Source: Streptomyces sp. NRRL F-525
GTDB taxonomy: Bacteria > Actinomycetota > Actinomycetes > Streptomycetales > Streptomycetaceae
Direction: 5' to 3'
DNA: 39,415 bases
Assembly: GCF_000716605.1 (NCBI RefSeq)
Contig: NZ_JNXE01000057.1
Span: forward strand, 1 to 39,415
Shown piece after piece: positions 33,114 to 39,415 of this stretch (its first letter is position 1; the number at the start of each line of letters is the position of its first letter). Below the pieces are notes generated by a model. It was not told the DNA's origin and did not search any database. It saw only the letters and a list, made by a program, of their open reading frames with translations. The translations under genes were made by a program, and so were the position numbers.

Positions 33114-34868
33114 GTGTCTTTTTCCCGTAGAAACTTCATGATCGCCACCGGTGTGGTGGCCGCGTCGAGCTCGGTGCTGACCGCCTGTGGCGGCGGCAAC
33201 TCGACCTCGAACAGCAAGGTCCCCTCGGTCAGCAAGGCCAAGCAGAGCAAGATCGAGGTCGGTACGAAGGCCGACTCGACGGGCCCGGCTCCCGAGGTCG
33301 CCGGCGCGGTCAAGGGCGGGACGATCTACGGGCTCGACCAGTTCGACATGGACCACCTCGACCCGGCCCAGATCTACGTCTCCACCGAGATCCTCATCAC
33401 CACGCCGATCATGCGCGGCCTGACCGGCTACAAGCTCGACTCCAAGGGCGGCGCCACCCTGGTCGGCGACGCGGCCACGGACGCGGGCACGGCCAAGGAC
33501 GGCGGCAAGACCTGGTCGTTCACCATCAAGGACGGCATCAAGTGGGAGGACGGCTCCGACCTCTCCATGGACGACGTCCGGCACACCTTCGAGCGCCTCT
33601 TCGCCTCCTTCGTCACCGAGGGCCCGCGCTACGTCCAGCAGTTCCTGGTGGGCGGCGACAAGTACAAGGGCCCCTACGAGGGCAAGAACCTCGACTCCAT
33701 CGAGATCGACGGCAAGACCGTCACCTTCCGCCTCAACGAGGCCCGCGGTGACTTCAACTTCACGCTCGCCGAGCGGGCGTACTCCTTCGTGAAGAAGTCG
33801 AAGGACACCAAGGAGAAGTACGACAAGCAGCCGTTCTCCTGCGGCCCGTACAAGATCTCCGCCCGCGACGTCGGCAAGTCGCTGACGTACACCCGCAACG
33901 AGCACTGGGACGCGGCGACGGACCCGATCCGCAACGCCTACCCGGACAAGTACCTCTTCCAGTTCGGCTTCGAACTGCTGGCCTCGACCGACCGCTACAT
34001 AGCGGACAAGGGCAACGACCAGTACACGATGTCGATCTTCAACGAGGTCGCCCCCGAGCGGATCGCCACGGTCCTCACCAACGCGAAGCTCAAGCAGCGG
34101 GTGCTCACCGCGGTCGACACGGTCACCTACTACTGGCCGATCAACACCACCCGGATCACGGACGTCAAGGTCCGCCAGGCCATCAACTACGCCTGGCCGA
34201 ACCAGCAGTTGCAGACCATCCGCGGTGGCGCGTCCACCAGCGAGATCGCGACCACGATCTTCTCCCCGGTGACGCCCGGTTACACGGAATTCGACCTGTA
34301 CGGCAAGACCACGAAGCCCGGCGGCGACCCGGTCAAGGCCAAGGCCCTCCTCAAGGAGGCCGGCAAGGTCGGACAGAAGCTGGTCATCGCGTACCAGACG
34401 TCGGACAACGCGGTGAAGCAGGCCGTCGCGATCAAGAACGCGCTGGAGGCGGCCGGCTTCACGGTCGTCAACAAGCAGATCGACAAGTCGACCTTCTACA
34501 CCCAGATCGGCAAGATCGACAACACCTACGACCTGTTCGCGGCCGGCTGGAGCCCGGACTGGCCGGGCGGCTACTCGGTCTTCTACCCCTGCTGGGACGG
34601 GGACAACATCGGCGACGGCCGCAGCAACTACGCGCAGCTGAAGAACGCGAGCGTCGACAAGGCGATCGCCGCCGCCTCGCAGATCACCGACGCGGACGCG
34701 GCCAACAAGGCCTGGGGCGCCATCGACAAGCAGGTCATGGAACTCGCGGCCTGTGTCCCGGACTACCACGCCATCCGCAACTGGATGCACGGTTCGAAGG
34801 TCGGCGGCTTCGTCTACGACGCCGGAAACACCGGCATCGCGCTCACGAGGCTCTACGCCAAGGCGTAG
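33114..34868 (+). CDS. bldKB: BldK-type oligopeptide-binding lipoprotein with Tat-like signal
   Basis: A 584-residue SBP family 5 protein. The signal is MSFSRRNFMIATG ... VLTAC, with a twin-arginine motif (SRRNFM) and lipid-modified C25, so export by Tat followed by lipidation is likely. The typical family block is WSFTIKDGIKWEDGSDLSMDDV. GTG 33114 has AGGG about 6 nt upstream. In S. coelicolor BldKB is the subunit that binds the extracellular peptide signal in the bld cascade. That this protein binds the same ligand is inference. A hairpin follows the stop by 16 bp. Confidence 0.8.
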   Translation: MSFSRRNFMIATGVVAASSSVLTACGGGNSTSNSKVPSVSKAKQSKIEVGTKADSTGPAPEVAGAVKGGTIYGLDQFDMDHLDPAQIYVSTEILITTPIMRGLTGYKLDSKGGATLVGDAATDAGTAKDGGKTWSFTIKDGIKWEDGSDLSMDDVRHTFERLFASFVTEGPRYVQQFLVGGDKYKGPYEGKNLDSIEIDGKTVTFRLNEARGDFNFTLAERAYSFVKKSKDTKEKYDKQPFSCGPYKISARDVGKSLTYTRNEHWDAATDPIRNAYPDKYLFQFGFELLASTDRYIADKGNDQYTMSIFNEVAPERIATVLTNAKLKQRVLTAVDTVTYYWPINTTRITDVKVRQAINYAWPNQQLQTIRGGASTSEIATTIFSPVTPGYTEFDLYGKTTKPGGDPVKAKALLKEAGKVGQKLVIAYQTSDNAVKQAVAIKNALEAAGFTVVNKQIDKSTFYTQIGKIDNTYDLFAAGWSPDWPGGYSVFYPCWDGDNIGDGRSNYAQLKNASVDKAIAAASQITDADAANKAWGAIDKQVMELAACVPDYHAIRNWMHGSKVGGFVYDAGNTGIALTRLYAKA

Positions 34869-34884
34869 GCGCCACACGCCACCA

Positions 34885-34910
34885 GGGGGCGGCCTCACCG
34901 GGCCGCCCCC
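34885..34910. terminator. Intercistronic 10-bp hairpin just after bldKB
   Basis: GGGGGCGGCC (34885-34894), 6-nt loop, GGCCGCCCCC (34901-34910), starting 16 bp after the bldKB stop and about 60 bp before bldKC. Its composition and place mirror the hairpin after oppA. Confidence 0.7.
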
Positions 34911-34970
34911 CACCGGCCCCACACCCCTCACGCCCCGGCAACGGCGCCTCGCCCGGAGAGTCCTGACCCC

Positions 34971-35951
34971 ATGTTCCGCTTCCTTGTCCGCCGTACGATC
35001 GGCGCGCTGGTCATTCTGCTGATCATCAGCGCCATCACCTTCTGGCTCTTCTACGCCGTCCCGCGTGACCCGGCCATGATGTCCTGCGGCAAGAACTGCA
35101 CGCCGGCCTCGCTCGCGCAGATCCGGCACAACCTGGGCATCGACCACCCGATCCCGGTCCAGTACTGGGACTGGCTGAAGGCCATCTTCGTCGGGCGTGA
35201 CTACAGCGGCTTCGGGCACTGCAACGCTCCGTGCCTCGGCTACTCCTTCGCCAACAACGAGCCCGTCTTCGGCACGATCATGGACCGGCTGCCGCTGACC
35301 CTCTCGCTGGCCTTCGGCTCGGCGGTCATCTTCCTGACCTTCGGTGTCGGCACGGGCATGATCGCGGCCTTGAAGCAGGGCAAGTTCCTGGACAAGTTCG
35401 CCACCTCGGCGTCGCTGCTCGGCTCCTCGCTCCAGATCTACTTCGTCGGCTACATCGCGCTGTACTTCCTGGTCTTCAAGGCGGGCATCCTCGACCAGCC
35501 CTCGTACACGCCGCTGACCGAGAACCCCGTCTCCTGGTTCTCCGGCCTGCTCCTGCCGTGGATCGTGCTGTCGATCATCTTCACCGCCAACTACACCCGC
35601 ATGGCCCGCTCCCAGCTCGTCGAGCAGCTCACCGAGGACTACGTCCGCACCGCCCGCGCCAAGGGCCTCTCGCGCACGAACGTGTTCCTGCGCTTCGCCT
35701 GGCGCGGCGCCATGGGCCCGATCGTCACGGTGTTCGGCATCGACCTCGGCACGCTGATCGGCGGCGCGATCATCACCGAGCAGGTCTTCAGCCTCCAGGG
35801 CATCGGCCGGCTCGCGGTGACCTCCGTCAACCAGAGCGACCTGCCGATGCTGCTCGGCGTCACCGTGCTGGCGGCCGCCGCGATCGTCTTCTTCAACATC
35901 ATCGTCGACGCCGCCTACGCCTTCATCGACCCGCGGATCCGGCTCGCCTGA
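34971..35951 (+). CDS. bldKC: BldK-type oligopeptide importer permease (DppB-like)
   Basis: A 326-residue permease with six helices, starting MFRFLVRRTIGALVILLIISAITFWLF. The external loop after helix 1 contains SCGKNCTPASLAQIRHNLGIDHPIPVQYWDWL and a further cysteine pair (HCNAPC), so disulfides are possible. The EAA motif is DYVRTARAKGLSRTNVFLRFAWR. A GGAGAG site lies upstream of ATG 34971. It pairs with the DppC-like permease two genes upstream, with the binding protein gene placed between them. Confidence 0.8.
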   Translation: MFRFLVRRTIGALVILLIISAITFWLFYAVPRDPAMMSCGKNCTPASLAQIRHNLGIDHPIPVQYWDWLKAIFVGRDYSGFGHCNAPCLGYSFANNEPVFGTIMDRLPLTLSLAFGSAVIFLTFGVGTGMIAALKQGKFLDKFATSASLLGSSLQIYFVGYIALYFLVFKAGILDQPSYTPLTENPVSWFSGLLLPWIVLSIIFTANYTRMARSQLVEQLTEDYVRTARAKGLSRTNVFLRFAWRGAMGPIVTVFGIDLGTLIGGAIITEQVFSLQGIGRLAVTSVNQSDLPMLLGVTVLAAAAIVFFNIIVDAAYAFIDPRIRLA

Positions 35952-36000
35952 CCCTCCGCCCGTACCCCCTACCCCCCGCATCGCCCCCAGGAGCGTCTCC

Positions 36001-37041
36001 GTGACGAGCACCGATCAGCAGCCCTTCCTCTCCGTCAGGGATCTCAAAGTCCACTTCTCCACCGAGGACGGCATCGTCAAGGCCGTCGACGGGCTCTCCT
36101 TCGACCTCGCCAAGGGCAAGACGCTCGGCATCGTCGGCGAGTCGGGCTCCGGCAAGTCCGTCACCAACCTGACGATCCTGGGCCTCCACGACCGCGACCG
36201 TACGGCGATCGAGGGCGAGATCCTGCTCGACGGCAAGGAGTTGCTCACCGCGAGCGAGCGGGAGCTGGAGCGGCTCCGCGGCAACAAGATGTCCATGATC
36301 TTCCAGGACGCGCTGGCCTCGCTGTCGCCGTACCACACGGTCGGCAAGCAGATCAGCGAGGTGTACCGCAAGCACACCGGCGCCTCCAAGAAGGAGTCCC
36401 GCGAGCGGGCGATCGAGATGCTCAAGCGGGTCGGGATCCCCCAGCCCGAGGTCCGGGTGGACGACTACCCGCACCTGTTCTCGGGCGGTATGCGTCAGCG
36501 CGCGATGATCGCCATGGCCCTGGTCTGCGACCCGGAACTGCTGATCGCCGACGAGCCGACGACAGCCCTCGACGTGACGGTCCAGGCCCAGATCATGGAC
36601 CTGCTGAAGGACCTCCAGCAGGAGTTCGGCACCGCCATCGTGTTCATCACGCACGACCTCGGCGTCATCGCCGACATCGCCGACGACGTCCTCGTGATGT
36701 ACGGCGGCCGGTGTGTGGAGCGCGGCACCAAGAAGGAGGTGCTGACGGACCCGCAGCACCCCTACACCCTCGGTCTGCTGAGCTCGATGCCGAGCCTCGA
36801 AGGACCGGTCGACGTACCGCTGATGCCGATCCCGGGCTCGCCGCCCTCGCTGCTCAATCCGCCGTCCGGCTGCCGCTTCCACCCGCGCTGCGCCTTCGCC
36901 GAGAAGGTCGAGGGCGGCCTGTGCTCCAGCGAGCGGCCCGTGCTGGAGGTGGTCGACGGCCGGGGCTCCGCCTGCCACCTCACCACCGAGCAGCGCCAGG
37001 AACTCTTCGCCGACCTTCTCGCCGTAGCCCAGCACAACTGA
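36001..37041 (+). CDS. bldKD: BldK-type oligopeptide importer ATPase (DppD-like)
   Basis: A 346-residue ATPase: Walker A GESGSGKS, signature FSGGMRQR, Walker B LLIADEP, H-loop THDLG. The C-terminal cysteine cluster is CRFHPRC, a longer gap ([11 protein letters not shown]) and GSACH, so the third cysteine is displaced relative to the other three ATPases here. GTG 36001 follows AGGAG by about 8 nt. It forms the ATPase pair with the next gene, which starts 25 bp downstream. Confidence 0.8.
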   Translation: MTSTDQQPFLSVRDLKVHFSTEDGIVKAVDGLSFDLAKGKTLGIVGESGSGKSVTNLTILGLHDRDRTAIEGEILLDGKELLTASERELERLRGNKMSMIFQDALASLSPYHTVGKQISEVYRKHTGASKKESRERAIEMLKRVGIPQPEVRVDDYPHLFSGGMRQRAMIAMALVCDPELLIADEPTTALDVTVQAQIMDLLKDLQQEFGTAIVFITHDLGVIADIADDVLVMYGGRCVERGTKKEVLTDPQHPYTLGLLSSMPSLEGPVDVPLMPIPGSPPSLLNPPSGCRFHPRCAFAEKVEGGLCSSERPVLEVVDGRGSACHLTTEQRQELFADLLAVAQHN

Positions 37042-37066
37042 CGTACTAGAAACGGGACTTCCCATC

Positions 37067-38113
<1,047 letters not shown>

Positions 38114-38198
38114 CACACCCCTTTAGTCAGCCGCCCCCTTCAGGAACGGACTTTCACCGGCCCATTGACCCGAGCCCATGAATGTCCGATCCAGGGGA

Positions 38199-38232
38199 CG
38201 AAGGCCCGCGCCCACCCAGGCGCGGGCCTTCG
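38199..38232. terminator. 14-bp perfect hairpin ending the bldK-type operon
   Basis: CGAAGGCCCGCGCC (38199-38212), 6-nt loop, GGCGCGGGCCTTCG (38219-38232), 85 bp after the bldKE stop and 43 bp before the methyltransferase gene. Confidence 0.75.
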
Positions 38233-38274
38233 CCATGAACGGACGGGCCGGGCTCGGCGTGACACACTGCCGCA

Positions 38275-39027
38275 GTGGTCGATCGTTCGTTCGCGGATCC
38301 TTCGCTCGCAGCGCTGTACGACACCCTCAACCCGTGGGGGCCCGGCGACGACTTCTGTCTCGGGCTGGTCATGTCCGCCGATTCCGTGCTCGATGTCGGG
38401 TGCGGTACGGGGCGGTTGCTCGGGCGGGCCCGGCAGGAGGGGCATCGGGGGCGGCTGATGGGGCTCGATCCCGCAGCCGCGATGCTGGTGCGGGCGCGGG
38501 CTCATGAACCCGGCGTCGAGTGGGTGCTCGGAGATCTACGCGCGCGGGAGTGGCACGGCGAGTTCGAACTCGCCGTCATGACCGGGCATGCCTTCCAAGT
38601 GCTGCTCGGCGACGAGGAGTTGCGGATCGCCCTACGTGCCGTACGTGCCGCTCTCGTGGCCGGCGGGCGGTTCATGTTCGAGACGCGGAATCCGGGGGCG
38701 CGGGCGTGGGAGAGGTGGACGCCGGAACGGGTGCGGGAGATTCCCGACGGGCGGGGCGGGGTCGTACGCGTGTGGCACGAGGTCGAGTCCGTGGCTGCGG
38801 GCGAGGAACGCGTGACGTTCACCGAGACCTTCGAAGGCGCCCAGTGGGAACGGCCTCAAGTCGACCGGACCACCCTGCGGTTCCTCGACACCGATACCCT
38901 GGACGGCTTCCTGGGCGAGGCCGGGTTTGTCGTCGTGGAGCGGTATGGCGACTGGGGGCGGGGGGAGTTGGCACTGGGCAGTCCCGAGATTATTACCGTG
39001 GCTGAAACTACGGGCCGGTGCAGGTAG
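38275..39027 (+). CDS. Class I SAM-dependent methyltransferase
   Basis: A 250-residue methyltransferase. SAM motif I is SVLDVGCGTGRLL (37-49), the acidic end of strand 2 is MGLDPAAAML, motif III-IV is WVLGDLR ... FELAVMTGHAFQVL, and GGRFMFETRNPG is the motif VI region. The ending VERYGDWGRGEL is typical of small-molecule (UbiE-like) methyltransferases. GTG 38275 is the only plausible start, but no ribosome binding site precedes it, so a leaderless mRNA is possible. The substrate is unknown. It is separated from bldKE by a terminator. Confidence 0.82.
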   Translation: MVDRSFADPSLAALYDTLNPWGPGDDFCLGLVMSADSVLDVGCGTGRLLGRARQEGHRGRLMGLDPAAAMLVRARAHEPGVEWVLGDLRAREWHGEFELAVMTGHAFQVLLGDEELRIALRAVRAALVAGGRFMFETRNPGARAWERWTPERVREIPDGRGGVVRVWHEVESVAAGEERVTFTETFEGAQWERPQVDRTTLRFLDTDTLDGFLGEAGFVVVERYGDWGRGELALGSPEIITVAETTGRCR

Positions 39028-39415
39028 GGCGTTTTCTGGTTGCCGTTGGGCCACTCGCTTCTCAGCCAGTGTCGGGCTTCCACGGCCCGAGTAAAGGGCG
39101 CTCCCTGCGGTCGCGTCGGCTTCGCCGATTCCGCTGCGCTCCACCCTTGACTAGGGCCGCTCCAGCCCGTTTGAGAAGCGAGCGAGCGGCCCGGAGGAAC
39201 GGGGGGCCAGGTAAGCACGCCCGTGCCTGAACTGTGTTGCCGGCCGGTGTGGAGGGGGCGCGTCCGCGTCTCGCCTGCACGCCGGGTGGGCTTAGCGGCT
39301 ATCTGCCGGTGGGGTGCGAGCGTGCGCGCTGCCGTCTCGCCAGCACGCCACCCCGGCTCAGCGGCCAACCCCCGGTGGGTGGTTGCTGGAAGCCGGGGGC
39401 AAACCTAACCACCCT
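39028..39415. other. Noncoding, palindrome-rich right end
   Basis: This 388-bp stretch shows no codon bias in any frame. It has an 11-bp inverted repeat (CTCGCTTCTCA at 39054-39064 and TGAGAAGCGAG at 39172-39182) enclosing smaller hairpins such as TCGGC-TTC-GCCGA near 39117-39129. A diverged tandem repeat of about 66-bp period follows (roughly 39267-39313 and 39333-39379, sharing GTCTCGCC, GCACGCC and CCGGTGGG). Confidence 0.6.

Noticed and set aside
32988..36011. 1007-codon minus-strand open frame opposite bldKB and bldKC
   Set aside because: Asp/Val/Arg/Gly-rich antisense translation. The plus strand encodes complete family 5 binding protein and permease sequences.
39018..39408. Small open frames at the right edge (61-72 codons on both strands)
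   Set aside because: No codon bias, no ribosome binding site and no recognisable protein. They overlap palindromes and tandem repeats.

Overview
The window is a piece of a Streptomyces (or very close actinomycete) chromosome. The evidence is the very high GC, the strong G/C preference at third codon positions, many GTG starts, GTGA/ATGA translational overlaps, a mycothiol gene (mshB) and a BldK-type peptide importer. It appears to be the left end of an assembly contig: bases 1-45 are an Illumina Nextera adapter with an i5 index, not genome. I see no insertion sequence, prophage, CRISPR array, rRNA or intact tRNA. This is mostly core chromosome, and I did not find a convincing new multi-gene system.

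Left part (46-9958). The order is the start of an HtrA-like gene, an anti-sigma factor, an ECF sigma factor, a divergent O-methyltransferase, a DUF3117 protein, a crotonase, tag, a DivIVA-like membrane protein, a FolP2-type protein, a LOG-family protein and dapE. With fdxA, dapC and mshB further right, this is largely collinear with Mycobacterium tuberculosis mshB...fdxC...dapE...folP2...tagA...sigE-rseA-htrA, so it looks like an old actinobacterial gene block. It covers envelope-stress regulation, lysine/DAP synthesis, DNA alkylation repair and thiol metabolism.

Middle (10044-25694). This holds a membrane-anchored lysozyme-like protein, a small secreted protein with its own promoter and terminator, the fdxA-dapC pair, a GNAT-SirB1 pair, a four-gene ABC exporter/two-component operon in which every junction is a 4-bp overlap, a large peptidoglycan-binding membrane protein with a glycine/proline-rich tail, a membrane protein coupled to mshB, a 64-residue membrane protein, and a DPP-IV-like peptidase.

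Right part (25933-39027). Two complete five-gene oligopeptide ABC importers stand back to back across a 450-bp divergent control region. The left one (minus strand) has the order SBP-B-C-D-F. The right one (plus strand) has the order permease-SBP-permease-ATPase-ATPase, which is the order of bldKABCDE. A class I methyltransferase and a palindrome-rich noncoding end follow.

Points most worth a second look are an apparent AUU start codon, a FolP2 without the usual pABA loop, a crotonase without its hydratase glutamates, dispersed hairpin repeats at convergent gene junctions, hairpins placed just after both binding-protein genes, and a perfect dyad upstream of the ABC/two-component operon.
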